From contig OY292274.1 of the NCBI GenBank assembly GCA_958496175.1, forward strand, positions 12,359,689 through 12,423,688: a stretch of 64,000 nucleotides of DNA. Direction: 5' to 3'. The notes beneath the pieces are model-generated. The model searched no databases. It saw only the letters and a list, made by a program, of their open reading frames with translations, and was not told the origin of the DNA. The DNA is from Sisyra terminalis (lineage: Eukaryota > Arthropoda > Insecta > Neuroptera > Sisyridae). Shown here piece after piece: positions 32,501-46,343 of the stretch (positions are counted from its first letter, which is position 1; every line of letters starts with the position of its first letter). A program made the translations under genes and the position numbers.

Positions 32501-34693
32501 TAGTATATAAATTGTATATTAAAGGCAATAAAGAGGTTCTATAATAAAAAAAATCTTTTCAACGAAAGTATTTCTATTTAAATGTTTTTTGCTGAGCCGT
32601 TAATAAACCATATTGCAATTAAAACTTTTAAAAATCAAACTTTTTTTTGATGAAATACCGAGAGAACTATTATTGAATTTCCATATTATATACCTTAAAA
32701 TGGTTTTGCTTTTAGATGTACCTTATATAAATCATCTTTTATGTTTCTATGACTGCTTTTAAACCAGCTTACTAACAAATCATTGTTGTTCAAGTAACAG
32801 AAAACTTTTAAATGTTTACTATTCTTTGTTTAAAGTATAAGTGAATGCTTCTGGAAAGCAGCATCTCGATAAATATTTAAACTTTAACTTCCGTAGTGAA
32901 ATATTAAAAGAAATTATTTTCAATTCGTTCAATTTGCTTTAAATATCCAAAGATTTTTGTGCGAGAAAAATCATATCAAAGTGCAAGGCTCGCATATCGT
33001 TGCATAAGAACGACAAAGAAAAACACTTCATCCATCACTCGGATAGAGTATAAAGTCTCTCGCCACTCGTGATCGCTTTAGATGAATACTCTCGGGAAAA
33101 TGAGTATATAGACTACCAGGACAAACGGGATGAAAAGGGGCGCGGACTGGTAAGAAGGGCGGCAAGTATAGAATAGTGTTGAGTGAGAGAAACTAAAGCC
33201 GTTGTGTCTCAAGATTGAAGGATAATATTGACAGAGATCTCGTCAATGCATTGAAGAAGGGCAGAGGGCATTGAGGACTCGTGCAAAGAGCGTCGGTGAG
33301 CGTCAACATTATCATCGAAAACGAGTGAGAATTCACAGCGGAAAGCTCGTCTCCATTACACATAAACGAAATATGAACATATATTTAATCTGCCCATTTT
33401 ATTTATATTGCCGAATATATGCACTTCCACACTCATTTGCTTGACTTTTGACAATGAAGCCCTAGTTTTAAATTATGAAAAAAATTTAATAGGTAACTAT
33501 ATTTCAACTTTCAGAACTATATGATCGGTTTTACATCCGCATTTATCTAGCCCAATTAACATAGATCATCTGTAATTCCTTTTTATTTTCCAGAATCTTA
33601 TTTTCGGAATGATTTTCGTAAGAAATACGTACATTCAAAATTATCGCAGTTAAAAATAATAATTTCATTAAAAATTAGAAAATAATTTATAAATATTAGG
33701 GGAATAGTTGAGAATAATAACGGAGAAACATAAAAAACATTGATAATTTATGTTTACACAAGTCGAAATCTCTTACATTTACTGTCTTTTTTTAATTATC
33801 TTTCTTTGAATTTCCGTAGGACAGTTACAAGATTTTTATCAGATATCTATAAAATCCAAGTAAAGAATCGAAAAGTTCTTCCAAAACACATCCTTATGTT
33901 AAAACACCACTATAAGGTCTTTACTTTTTGAACATTGCCAGTAATTCTTAAAAAAAATGTAACTTACACTTTTTGTTTACATTTTTTTTTTAAATCCACT
34001 TACTCATTCATTGCTTTAACAGTAATTCCAAGAAATTTGCACAAACTTTCTTATCAAAAAATGTTTCATCAAAATTTATTTTCTGAATGAAATAAAATCA
34101 AAGCTTTGATGCTAATGCAGATAATTTACACGATTATTCCCACGTTTTAATCAGGGAAAGCGGTAGCTTTTATGCTGTTTGAAGCTTAATTTAATTTCGT
34201 AAATTGTTCTATATTGTTGGAGTTTTTTTTTTTTGTAGTGGCTTTTTTATTAAAATTAGAGGAAAATTAAATATTTTCGTCGCGTGTATGAAACATGACT
34301 GTTTATTAAAACGTTGAACACGTGCGTGCATATGTAAACAGGGGTGAACGAGGTGAAAAAATAAATTTATTTATAAATCATGGCGCGGCCACTTGTTCCA
34401 ATGTTACGGTATTTGTATATAGAAGGTATAGACCAAAGTTTTGCCTTGCAAGTTTAATCGAATTCTTGAAAACTTTTAATTGAAATTAGTATTTCATTTC
34501 CAATTAAAATTAATAATAAAATAATATCAAGAGCCGCTTAACAAATAATCTGTTATTTTTCAGAGTGAGTAAGCAATCGGATATATTCTTTAGAGCTTGA
34601 CATGGCTTAGAATCATATTTTAAAGTTTCTTTTCGAAATTTGTTGATTTTTGCTTTGACTTTTTTGAAGTTATACGTCTTTACCGATGTTTTA
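32501..34693. other. Unannotated DNA with a GC-richer patch
   Basis: A patch at about 32980-33360 is clearly G+C-richer than its surroundings and contains no long open frame. It might be a promoter, a 5' UTR exon or a non-coding RNA exon. The rest is AT-rich and featureless to me. Confidence 0.25.
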
Positions 34694-35192
34694 ATTTATA
34701 GAAAATTAAATTCCCTACAAACAATGTTTCTTTGAAAATTTTCGCCAGATACGCCGTTTCCGAATAATCAAACTTTAAACATTGATATAATTTTTAGATT
34801 TAACGGCGTATCTGGCGAAAATTTTCAAAGAAAATTAAATTCCCTACAAAAAACGTCAGTGATAAATTTAAAAATCATATCACTGTTTAAAGATTGGTTA
34901 TTCGGAAACGGCGTGTCTGGCGAAAATTTTTAAAATGACGTTTTTTGTAGGGAATTTAATTTTCTATAAATATATGTGCAGATGATTTTTTTTACCTTGA
35001 TAGTTTGACAGCATTGACGCAAAAATGAAAGCACAAATAAAAAATCGAAATTAAAGACGATAGACCTCTTAATATTAATATTAAGGGCTCAAACCTTCCC
35101 GATATTTTTTGTTGGCATCTTGAACAATATTTTCGATATACTTTTAAAAAAAAAATTGTCGATTTTTTTGGCCTAGTCTAATGCATACATAT
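34694..35192. mobile_element. Rearranged foldback element fragment
   Basis: Holds the right half of the foldback family found at 53517 and 59112: TTCCGAATAATCA, AAATTAAATTCCCTACAAA, GACAGCATTGACGC and the tip GGCCTAGTCTA ending near 35192. Two internal opposed copies of the CCGTTTCCGA / CGGCGTATCTGGCGAAAATT segment lie at 34750-34850, so it has been rearranged and its outer left arm is missing. Confidence 0.75.
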
Positions 35193-37379
35193 TACTTACG
35201 TTTGCCTTTTATTAATACTATGAGGATTAACATGCATTTAAAAAAAATATATATTTTTTTGAAGTAACTTTTTTGCTTATTAATTAATAATAATACTTTT
35301 AATGTAATATTTAAATAATGTAATGAAAGTCGATTGATACATTATATAACATTATATTTTTCTATACTTATACTTAAAATCAGTTCCAATACATAGATAT
35401 AAAAGATTAAAAAATATACAATCACTATTGTATAAATAGTTTTTAGGACGTCGCTATTTAAGATTGTTTATACATATCTATACATGATATTTATGGTAAC
35501 AATCTACTTCTATATGGTAAATGTTTTTCAGAAGTATTGTTCGAACAAGAGACCTAATCTGTTTGGTTAAACGGTTAATTCATATAATGAGCAATAAACA
35601 TTTTTTATAAGTAACCAAATGTGTAAACATATAGTATTTAATTATAAACAGCCAGTTTAATGTTTTATTTGAAACCCAGTTACATTTTGTAAAATATTCA
35701 CAGCCCAACACTGACACAACTGACAAATGACTAAAACTAGCGATTGAATGAAATTGAAATGACAGTTAAAACTAATGACATTGTAAAACAAATTTGAGCT
35801 AATAATTAAGTATTATTTTTGTATTTCACTAGCATGGAAGAATTTAAAACTTTATATTCTTTGTCATTGACTTCGCCGCAACACTTACGTTTTCTTATTA
35901 TATATTTCGATATTAAAAATAATTTGTGTTTAAAATTGTATCATATTTTAGTAATCACAAATCTTATAACTGGTGTGCTAGTTCTTGCACTATCGGAAGA
36001 AGCTACAGTAGTGGATTAAAACCTATTTTTAACTATACTAAAGAACTATAACGTCTCACGGGCGTACATAAGTACTCACACTGTTTTATTATAAGATTTT
36101 TCCGATTGAAAATTAAGAGTATATTGCAATAATATAAATTCAAGCTGTTTTCAAAATATTTTGTACCGATATCTCTTTAACTTGGAAAGAGTACGAAAAT
36201 ACCGCTTTGTAGCCTGCAACGAGTGAACAGATATAGTTTAAATCATATTATAAAGTTTTGGATAACTGCAGCTAAGAAATTTAACATTTTTGTTGAAAAT
36301 GGATTATGAAAAATGCATATTTGAAAATATTTCAAATTTAATTTCAATGCGGAAAATTTTGGTAACGACCAACTGAACGGATATTTTTATTACACACACA
36401 CAAATAATGCAAATATTGCTAGGTGTTTGGTAATTAGCTGAACGTTAATTTGAGAATAATTATTAGTTGTCGTAAAGCTGAACAATTTACATGATTGAAT
36501 CAACAAAGAGACGAGGCTCATGCTTGGTAGAGATGTATCGTTTAGGTACAAGTTGGAATGCTACGAATGTTCCAACTCACTCTGCGTTATGATATTTTGG
36601 TGGAAATTCGTACACACTCGTCCGTCTGCACATTAGTGACAAACTCAAAAGGATATAATGAACGCCAACAAACAGGTTAATGCCTGGTCAGAGTGACTGT
36701 TATTTGACCGCTGATTCATGGCCCCTGCAACGCCAATGGGCGGATACAATTAAATTTTCACTAATTTCAGGCAACGATGGACCTGCAACAATCACCCTCT
36801 GCATGCCTCAACCCCTCGATGTATTACAACCAGGAAGACATCGCCTATTGCCAATCAATATATTGGGATATTCGATGGCTTACATGCATGTAGAGACATT
36901 CGTGCATACCTCACATACGCGCTCACACAATCGGCCTTGTTGCAACACAATAATTGCTCGAATTAATTTGCAAACAAACCACCCACTTGTAATGCATTTA
37001 ATGTATGTATGTGAATATCCATATAAATAAATTCCACAATTTCCAAGTTATTTTCAACAAAAATAATTCGATGCCACTATAATCACAAAATTCTATGCAT
37101 AGTTTAAACCGTTATTTCATTCAAATTGTATGCACTATAAATAGTTTTATCATAAAATTTACTTAGGTATAGAAATTGCATTTACTATAAAATTATTGAT
37201 ATTTTATCATGATATTTTCTTTTTGTGGACTAATGTGCAATTTGCATCAGTTCAGCAATGTGTCGCTATATCATGGTGGTGATAGCAGGCAAATGATCTT
37301 TAGCGGCGTTTAAGTAGCTGGAGGAGTCGAACTTCATTTTTCTGTCTTTTTTATTTGTTGATTGTTCTTGATTTTGTTG
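35193..37379. other. Unannotated DNA
   Basis: Open frames at 35819-36019 and 36680-37030 (+) match nothing I know. The second, 116 codons, lies in a patch with higher G+C (36660-36990) and could be a real exon, but it lacks recognisable domains or clear splice sites. Confidence 0.25.
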
Positions 37380-39175
37380 TCAAGCAACTACTATTTCTTG
37401 GAGCTCTTGAGGAAGTTTCCGCTTCAGCCTTCTTTGATTTATAATTTCCTCCAAGCCTAGTTCTACTGCCCTAGGACAATTTTCCAGGCCTTTAAGGAAA
37501 TTCCTTGTGAGTATGATTAGAAAGTCTTTTATGTATGAAACATTCATTTCGTGATGATTTTGATTGTTTTTCACATACCATGGAGCCTTAGTGATGATTC
37601 TCAAGACTCTATTTTCGAACACCTGTAGGTCATTGTGATTTTTCTTTGAGGATGGAAGCCAGATTGCGCAAGATTACGTGAAAAGTGATCTAATGACTGA
37701 TTTGTATATCATCATTGAACATTCCATACATAGACGAGACCTTCTGTTGAAAAGTGGGTATAGTTGGATGAGTCGAGTGTTGGTTTCTCTGATTTTACTT
37801 GAAATGTGGCTTTGCCAGGTTAATTTTGAGTCCAGAAGTATGGCCAGATATTGAACAGGCACATGGAATTTCCATGTGATCCAGCACGATAGGCTCCAAT
37901 TGGTTGGAGAAACGTCTTAGAGAGAAAATTTTGGCGACACTTTTTGATGGATTTATAAGAATTTTCCATCTACTGAACCAGGAATATAGGTGGTTGGTAG
38001 ACTACTGAGTTTTTTGAACGACCCTTTGAAGAAAATAGTCCAGGTTGATGATGGCGATGTCATCCGCGTACATTGAAGTTATACAGTGGTCTAGTGACAA
38101 AAATTTCTTAACATAGAGATTGAAAAGTATTGAACCCAATACTGATCCCTGATGTACTCCCGAGTGGATAAGTTTTCCTCTGATAACTAATCGTCCATTT
38201 TGATTTGGAAGCAGAAGTAGCTCAAAAACGAAGAAATTATGTTATATAGATATTCAGGGATATGGCAGTTCTGAAGCTTTGTGAGTAGCCCTTGATGCCA
38301 AACTCGATCGAACACTTGCGTCGCATCCAAGAACAAACCTACTGAGTATTTTTTTTTTCTTTAAAACCCTTTTCGAATATTTCTACGAGTCTTAAGATTT
38401 GTGTGGAATGGTGAGGTCTAAATCCAAATAACGTATTGGGTAGAATTTGATTGAATTCTATCCAAGTGTGACGCCGTCGCTTGATGATTCTTTCGAATAG
38501 CTTCGACAATGTGCTAAGCAGGATGATAGGTCGGTACCTTGTGATTTTATTTTTGGGTTTTCAATTTTTGTAGACAACAACTATGTGAGATTTTTTCCAG
38601 GTGGAGGGAAAGTGCCCTGTGCTTAGGCAGAGATTAAAAATAAATGTAAGAAGGGATATTATTTTGTTTGGGCAGTTTTTTAGCATTGAATTAGTGATTT
38701 GATCGGGGCCAGAAGATTTTTTTGATTTTAGAGCCCTGATTTGTTGTTTCATTTCGGATGGAGTTTCAAATTTCACTTGGTTCTCTGGCATTTGGAGATG
38801 GTTATAAGAATTAGGATCGGATTGTACGCAGGTTTAATTGAAGACCTATCCAAAGAAGTTTGAAAATCGAGAACACTTATCTTTGATGGAGTCATATGTA
38901 TGTCCTTCTTCTTGTAGACAAGGAATTTGGCTTTTTTCCTGTAATAGAGCTTTAGTGGTTTTCTTAATTTGGTGGTCCTCTGGATGAATGACTTCAAGAT
39001 ATTTTTAATACTGGTTGTTGGTGAAATTTTCTAGTTCTTTTCTCACAAGATGAACAAGATAATTGAATACTTTTTAGTAAGTCCGATTTCTGGTTCTTTG
39101 CCACATGCGCGCCATTTTATTTTTTTCCTGGATCATTTTTTTTAGTCTTAATGGAATATCCCTTTTGGTAGAGTG
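37380..39175 (-). pseudogene. Decayed Jockey-like non-LTR retrotransposon (LINE) ORF2
   Basis: Scattered over several minus-strand frames are consecutive ORF2 landmarks. They include a pre-RT segment with MARMWQRTR near 39110 and ALKSKKSSGPDQITNSML (RT motif after the finger). After it come FNLCLSTGHFPSTWKKSHIV, GVHQGSVLGSILFNLYV (near 38105-38160), YADDIAII (catalytic box, 38047-38070), YLAILLDSKLTWQSHI (thumb) and a C-terminal ENRVLRIITKAPWYVKN. In life it would reverse-transcribe at a nicked target. Multiple frameshifts and stops show it is dead. The endonuclease domain and 5' end are absent. Clade assignment to Jockey is by motif style, not phylogeny. Confidence 0.85.
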
Positions 39176-40225
39176 TCGATTTCCAGATCATAATAATTGA
39201 TATTGATAAAATTTCATTTAATCAACTTTTCGAAATCATCTCAAAGATAAATATGCATTCAATAAATCGAAAAATTGGGCTCAAACATGCACATTATGGT
39301 GACCCAAGTTATAATAGCATTTTTTTTCGATTATAGATACACATACGCTTTTTTTCTATTTGATCTAAATAATAAAAATATTAAATATTATCGCAATCGA
39401 ACAATAATAACCCGTGTCGACTTTATCTCAAAGTTTTAATATATAAACTAATGTAGAAACCATACAGGAATATAAGATCTTTGTTAATTTAGTAAATAAA
39501 ACACTGCTTTGTTTTTATCTTATATTTATCAGGTATTTATAATTAAAAGGACATTCAATAGTTTTTCTTTTCAACGTTTGTTTTTTCGAGTCAGAATATA
39601 ACTTGATTGAAACTATTATTATTACTTGCCAGACCAACAATAAAGTGAGGCACTAAGTTTTTTTTTTCGATGGGATATAAACATATTATAATAACTTATA
39701 ATATTATATATGATAATACAATATAATAACATTGAATCGTTATGTAATTTTTTCTTTTGGTTTTTGATCTAGATCATCGTCAAAAAAAGACAAAACAGAT
39801 AAGATAATTGATCTTTTAAATACCATAAATGTTGACAGAACTTCTGTAAAGGTGATTTTGAGATCTATTTGTTTATTTATTTCGTAAGTCTTTAAAAGGC
39901 ATAAAAATTACCTGGTAAGGTGCTTTTAAGGCTTAATTGTATTGTAGTCAAGGTTTAACGTTGGATGTCAAAAGTTAATGTTAATGGACTAGTTCTCAAT
40001 AGTCATTTTTAGTGATTTCTTTAGTTGACTCTATTCGGTAAAATTCTAACATTCTGTTTATTTCTGATACGTTTAGGCATGATAACATTTCTGTACTACT
40101 CTGTATTTTCTCGAGATCAATAATTTTTCTAGTTTTCACCGCAGTTCTTCAACAATCAAAAGTCGACAAATTTTAATTGTTTGGTTAATTTTTGCTTTAA
40201 ACATGCCTTTTAATATTAATTCTTA
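39176..40225. other. Unannotated AT-rich DNA
   Basis: Nothing supportable seen between the LINE remnant and the transposase-like remnant. Confidence 0.25.
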
Positions 40226-40620
40226 GATGTGATGGCAGTTAGCAAAAGTGAGCAATTCTTTACTTAGTTTCTGCTCAAGGAGCACACATGTCCCATTAAT
40301 TCAACCTGGATGTAAAGCAGTAGTATCACAACAAAGAATTTGCACTTTGTTTTCAAGATTTCAGTCAATAATGGTGTTCCAAGCTGCCTGTGCCTGTTCT
40401 CTTCCTGACGAATTGCCCAATTTTTGTACAGCAATAAGTTGTTCTATATTACATGGGACTCCCTTATATCTCCAGCAAAACACCAGCAGATCAAAAATTT
40501 GCCAAAAAGAAAATTCACTTTTTCATTGTAGACGAATAATAACTTTGAAATCATTATATTCATGGGAATTCTTTAAAACCGTCTGATTTCCAAACAGGAA
40601 AAGTATCTTCTTTTTCTTCG
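40226..40620 (-). pseudogene. Decayed DDE-type transposase-like gene fragment
   Basis: On the minus strand one frame reads through two or three stops as GVPCNIEQL, KLGNSSGREQAQAAWNTII, then VQILCCDTTALHPG, NGTCVLLEQKLSKELLTFAN and CHH. I recall this pattern (C-D-T-T-A-S-N-T-G followed by N-G-A-C-V-L-L-E-Q and L-L-x-x-x-C-R-H-H) from an uncharacterised transposase-derived family common in insects and cnidarians; superfamily unknown to me. The first D of DTT is a likely catalytic acid. It is broken and incomplete. The adjacent minus frame at 40684-40908 may be a more N-terminal piece. Confidence 0.5.
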
Positions 40621-41553
40621 AAAATTTCTTACTTCTTTGGTTCATAGTTTGACTAAAGTAAGTTTTCCGTTGTAAAGCTGGTATTAGATTTCATCTCTTT
40701 TCCGAGGATTCTCCTGTTTGACACTTGTTTTGGACATTACCATACTTATTTTTTGGATCCTTGTCATTGAGCTGCGATATTCATTATTTTTTTTTATTAG
40801 TTTCTGGTTTTGCAATGGCCAATGATAAGATTCGGTCCATTCTTTTAAAGTAACTATTGGTTTCACAGGAAAACTTTTGTAGCTCTGAAGCTCTAGATTT
40901 CTTGCCATAGATCATTTAATTTATTTAAAAATTAAGAAACAAATAAACAATCGCTTAAAGTGTATTATTTTTAAATTATGGAATTGTTAGATTCAATCCC
41001 ATTATTTGTACTTAGATATCCTGATGCTGTATTGTTGAACTAATTTTGATATGATTTTAGCCACGTATAGTGTATTGAACTAATTATAAATTCCGAAACT
41101 GTTTCTTTCTAATTTTCCACGAAAAGTACTGGTGCTTTTACAAAAGTTTGTTTAAAATTTGTTTAATAATTATAAATTAATAAAATTGCTAGGTATATTA
41201 ACATTAATATCTTTTTTAAATTGGCGGATAAATTGCAAACCTAAACATTTTTACCAACTTATTATAATATTTAGATCAGTTGTTGTTCATATTTAAAATA
41301 ATTTTACATTATAAAGCAGTAAATTAAATTTAAATGCAGCTAAATAATCATTGTTGCATTTTTTTTCATACATAGATGATCAATATAATATTTTTGTGTG
41401 CTTATTATAATAAAACTGTCCCCTTTTATTATCTGGCGTTAAAACACACATTTTTGACGTGATTTTCACCTTTTTCGACGAACATTTAAATCTCACCCTT
41501 AATTTTTATGGTTTCAGCTTCATGTATCACTGTTTTTATATTATTTTGTTTAC
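40621..41553. other. Unannotated DNA
   Basis: Includes a 74-codon minus frame at 40684-40908 that may be the upstream part of the transposase-like remnant, but I see no motif in it. The rest is AT-rich without features. Confidence 0.2.
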
Positions 41554-42176
41554 ATCGAATAGTGAGAAATTTGGCGAACTGAAAGAAAATGGTTAAATTA
41601 TGTAGTTGAAATTCAGATATTTTAATAATAAGTGCATAGATGCACAATGGTTATACTTGATTATGGAGGAACTGAGTTTCATGCATTTGAACAAATTTTA
41701 ATTTCGCCGTAGTTTTGTACATTTCAGTAGTGTAAAAGTTAAGGCAATGAAATGGGATTTCTACTATTATTTTAAATATCTAGGCGAGTGTTTTGATAAC
41801 TTTTGATTGTTTTAAGTCATAATTATAACTGACTTTATCGAACTAAACGATATTTTTTATTTATGTTTAGATGGTGATTGATTTAAAAATTAATTGGTTC
41901 ACGGTAGGTATACGGAATAGACCATACTCTTTTTAGATATTTATAAATATTTTTTGAAAATTAATTGATCATTATATACAATTATTTTATTCTGAGTAAC
42001 AGTTTATTAAATGTGTCTTTTTAAAGTTGACAAAATAGTGTTTTTAAGTATGATTATGTTTTTCGTAAAAGAAATAAGAAAAATAATAACTTTCATATGC
42101 CGCTACAAATAGCAAATTTAAAAAGAAAATATAATCTACACCTACGTTACGGAGACGAAGTAGCGGGGATCAGCTA
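41554..42176 (+). mobile_element. Helitron 3' fragment (H6)
   Basis: Starts within the family at ATCGAATAGTGAG and runs to GCGGGGATCAGCTAT, aligning with the last 620 bases of the copy at 24174-26512. The terminal CTAG is changed to CTAT. The 5' part is absent. Confidence 0.75.
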
Positions 42177-43578
42177 TTTTAATAAAAGGGAATATGTGAC
42201 AAGAGTTTTTTCTTTTTCTGTTATTTTTAATGGTTTAATTTTAAAAATAAATGAGAAAGCTATAATATTTCTTGCGTTTTCTGATAAAACTATTATTGAT
42301 TACACCTTAAAGTTTTAACTTTGAAAGTCATCACCATTGATGCGATTTCTGAGCTAATCATTGTCTGTGTTTGGACAAATAAAGTTTGATTCGGTTGAAA
42401 TTTAATTAATTTTGTGTAACCATACAAAATGGAAGCAATTCGTTCGAAACAACACTTTAAGGGCTGCCAAAAGTGTTTGTTGTTTTGTCCGGTTTCAAAT
42501 AATTAAAAACTAAATAGTAGATGCCTTTTATGATGATAGTGTTTATAATTCAAGTATTTAACTATGAAATAATTTTGAGAAAATATTTTTCATAAATATT
42601 CGAATTTACGACTCTTAAATTAATTGAAAATTTAATTTTGAAATTTAAGGATAAAATTGGTTAACTTAAAAAAACATTTTCCAAGATATTATTGATGATT
42701 TCTTTGAAAACAGTTGGATATCTGAACAATAAGAATAACTTAATCGAGAGCGATATTTATTCGAGACTATCTCATTCGAAATAAACAGACAATGCATGAG
42801 CCATTTATTTTCTCGTCGAGAGGGTGCGACAATGATCTCTCCTTAAAAGACAGTGGTTGAGAGTAAGCAAAAAGGAAAAAGCCGTTTTCCACCTTTTTAT
42901 TACTAAAACTCACATTTCACGAATGAATGCGATGGAAGATGTCGATAGAGTTGGGAGTAGAAGGGCTGCTGAAGACACCGCGAGGCACACTATCATCAGG
43001 GGAGGCAGCAGCTTTATGGCTTGGGGCGGCCGCGCCGAGGTCCACTGGTGTCGTTCGGAGATTTACTGACGACAACTTTGAGCGGAATATCGCATGGGAA
43101 CTGTATACTACGAGGTGCTTGCGGGTACCAAGGGGTGCTCCACGGCCTACGCGACATCAAATCATACATGCCTGTCACATTTCAAGCGAGAAACCATCCC
43201 TAAACCAATACTACAAACCATGTGGATAAGATAGAGACATTTATGTAACCCCTTAATCCTCCACATTCTAAAACATTCAACTATCGTGTTTCCTTAATCA
43301 ATTTGATCTAACCGTCGTGCTACTTACTCTGTGGATAAGTATTCCTGATTTCATATCAAATAAATAATGTATCTGATCAAATTTTGTTAATACAAAAAAG
43401 TGTGTTTTCATAATATCACTTGAACTACATTTTTTTTTGCCAACAAATCTTTTACACTGAAACATCAATCATTTTTTTTTAAATCTCTCATAGCGACAAT
43501 ATTATTCTGTAGTAAAAACTAAATATAATTTTTACTATTGATTAAAAAGTTTAAAAATAGTATCGTTATAAACTCTCA
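42177..43578. other. Unannotated DNA with a GC-rich island
   Basis: The island at about 42900-43230 is the most GC-rich stretch of this part of the window (GGCGGCCGCGCC at 43025). It has three overlapping plus-strand open frames (42857-43069, 42927-43229, 43021-43203). One may be an exon, but none has a motif I know and codon evidence does not single one out. Confidence 0.3.
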
Positions 43579-44720
43579 TCCATACTAATATATAAAATTC
43601 TTACGTCTGTCTGTACATTTCGATTTTAAACCCAATTTTAGGGTAAATATTTGCTTCAAAAGGCCCTTATTCCGAATTTAAAATTTTTGTCTATCTGTGT
43701 GTCCCGATTTAACTAAAGAACGGAAGAACCGAATTTAATGAAATTTGGTATTAAGATACAACACAATTTCCCACATACTATAGGCTAATTATTATTCCAA
43801 AATAATAATAAGGGAAGGTATTCCCAAGGGATGAAAACATAAATTTTTACTTTAGATAAATGAGTTATATATCATTAGAAAGGTAATAAAAAGTTAAAAA
43901 ATAATCTGTAAAAAATTTTTAAGTTGTTGTTTAATAAGTTGAAGTAATAAAGAAATAATTAATTAACTAATTATAAGTTTCTGTTTTTGTTATATCATTT
44001 TAATAATAACGTTTCACGTTATTTCACTAAATTAGTATGAAAGTTTATATAGTACTTATTCTAATAAAGCGATTTTTAATTTTTGTTTTTTTTTTTTTTT
44101 TTCAATTATGAAACTTTTTAAAATCTAATTTTTATCAACCAATGATTGTGACCTGGAGCAATTATTTATTCTGCTGAAAAACATTAAGGAAGCAATTTTT
44201 TGTCATATATTTCATTATCAATCAAAATATAAAATCTTCCAAACTAACTTTTCTTCGGTATTTAGAAAAATTTGAAAAACAATTGCTGTTATTGAAAAAA
44301 TATAAAATATTCTTATTTCCTTCCACGTTTTCTACCTGTTTCCAACAATTTTGTGTGTATAAAGTCCAGATGTGCGAAATCGAATTGCTTTTTAGTCATG
44401 ATAATCAAAATATAGGTCATAATTTTTTTCGATTAACATTGTATTTTCCAAATAAAAGCATATTTGTGTCGATAAAATTTGAAAAATGTTTTAACTATAC
44501 GATGCAGATATATAATAAGAAAGGATTTTTGATAATTCTACCCCTAAAAAAGTGAAGTGGTGGCAAAGTTTGTACGGCATAACGTCTATTAAACAATCGA
44601 AATTTAAAATTTTATTATCAAAGTATGTTCGTTATAGACGAAACATTTTATCGCTTGAAATAAAACAATGTTGGTTTATTATTAGATTCAAAAACGTAGG
44701 ATCTGCTTAAAAATTTATAC

Positions 44721-44768
<48 letters not shown>

Positions 44769-45421
44769 GAAAAAGGTAAAGTTCATAAGTGAGCATTAAG
44801 TTTTTCTAGTTTCACATATTGTAAACCTAAAAATCCGAAAAACATATTCACAAATAAATAGATAAGTGAGCAAATATCGAGTAGCGAGGAATTCGGCGAA
44901 GCGAAAGAAAATGGTTCAATTATATAGTTGAAATTGATATTTTAATAAAAAGTACATAGATACACAATGGTTATACTTGATTATGGAGGAACTGGGTTTC
45001 GTGCATTTGAACAAATTTTAATTTTGCGAAGTTTTGTACATTGCAGTAGTGAAATAGTTTCGAGAATAGAGTTTATTTGAGAGTCGAGACAATGAAATGG
45101 AATTTCTACTAATATTCTAAATCTAGACCCTTTACTTCTGTTATTTTGACGCGAGTGTTTTGATAACTTTTGACTGTTTCAAGTCATAATTATGACTGAC
45201 TTTATTGAACTTAACGATAGTTTTTATTTATGTAAAGATGGTGATTGATTTACGGATTAATTGGTTCAGGGTACTTTTTTAGGTACTTTTTAGATATTTA
45301 TAATTATTTTTTGAAAATTAATTGATCATTATATACAACTTTTTTATTCTAAGTAATAATTTATTAAATGTGTATTTTTAAAGTTGACAAAATAGTGTTT
45401 TTAAGTATGATTATGTTTTGA
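43579..45421 (+). mobile_element. Helitron copy (H4), 3'-truncated
   Basis: The 5' end A|TCCATACTAATATATAAA is at 43578-43596. The body follows the family order to AGTATGATTATGTTTT and then stops, lacking the last 100 bases with hairpin and CTAG. The tRNA-like segment has been deleted. A TA microsatellite occurs at about 44726-44764. Confidence 0.75.
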
Positions 45422-45595
45422 GAAAAACTCAAAATATAGAGCTATTAAATATTATATCAAACTATCACATTTCATAAATGATTTTAAATTTAAAAATAAA
45501 ATTAACAAAAAGAAAATAATTTAGTGGATTACAACGATTGATATTTGAATCTCCTTTATTTTTTACCTTAATACTATAAATTTATACATATATTT

Positions 45596-46343
45596 GACTG
45601 ATTCAAAAAAATGATGATTTTTTTTTCTTAATTAAATCGGAAATATTTTTGAGCATGACTAAAAAAATCCTGTGAAAGTTTAAGCTCTTAATATTAATAT
45701 TAAGAGTTGCCGCATCGCAAATTTCGATTTTCATTTAAATAACATGGGGACAATATTCTCTTGCACTTTGGAATTTTATAGCTCACGTTGATGACAATAT
45801 TTCGGAATGACCAAGGTATATTCTTGTATAAAATTGAAAGATCTGCAAAAAAGGTCTCTAACCAAGTTTTTGATATATTTATTCCTTCAAAAGTTATTCG
45901 AGGTCAAAGTTGAACTAAAGAGATTTTTTTTTTTCAATTTTTTGACGCAATCATCAATTTTATGAGAAAATTTTATGGGATATTTTCTGTAGAGCACTTT
46001 TTTTCTATAACTTATCTGTAGAAAAGTTTTTGATATTTTCCAGAGGTCTTAAGTTATTTAATTAAAAAAAAAATTATGTTATAAATTTAATAATTGAGGG
46101 AATTTTCAGTTTAATGCAAATAACTTAGGTCCTGTGAAAAATATCAAAAACTTTAAACGTGAACTATAAAATTCCAAAATGCTAGAGAATATTGTTCCCA
46201 TGTTATTTAAATTGAAAATCGAAATTTGCGATGCGGCACCTCTTAATATTAATATTAAGAGCTTAAACTTTCACAGGATTTTTTTTTTGTCATTTCCAAC
46301 AATATTTTCGATATAATTAAGAAAAAAAAAACATCAGTCTAAT
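45596..46343. mobile_element. Foldback (long inverted repeat) element, diverged family
   Basis: Arms of about 180 bp (45596-45790 and 46165-46343) are reverse complements with scattered differences. Tips read GACTGATT / AATCAGTC-like. Each arm contains CTCTTAATATTAATATTAAG, GCCGCATCGCAAATTTCG and AACATGGG. The middle has no gene. It shares its tip style and the CTTAATATTAATATTAAG palindrome with the elements at 34.7, 53.5 and 59.1 kb but otherwise differs. Confidence 0.75.

Noticed and set aside
43021..43203. Expansin/barwin-like GACGYQG motif
   Set aside because: A seven-residue resemblance in one of three competing frames, without the other cysteines or context of that fold.
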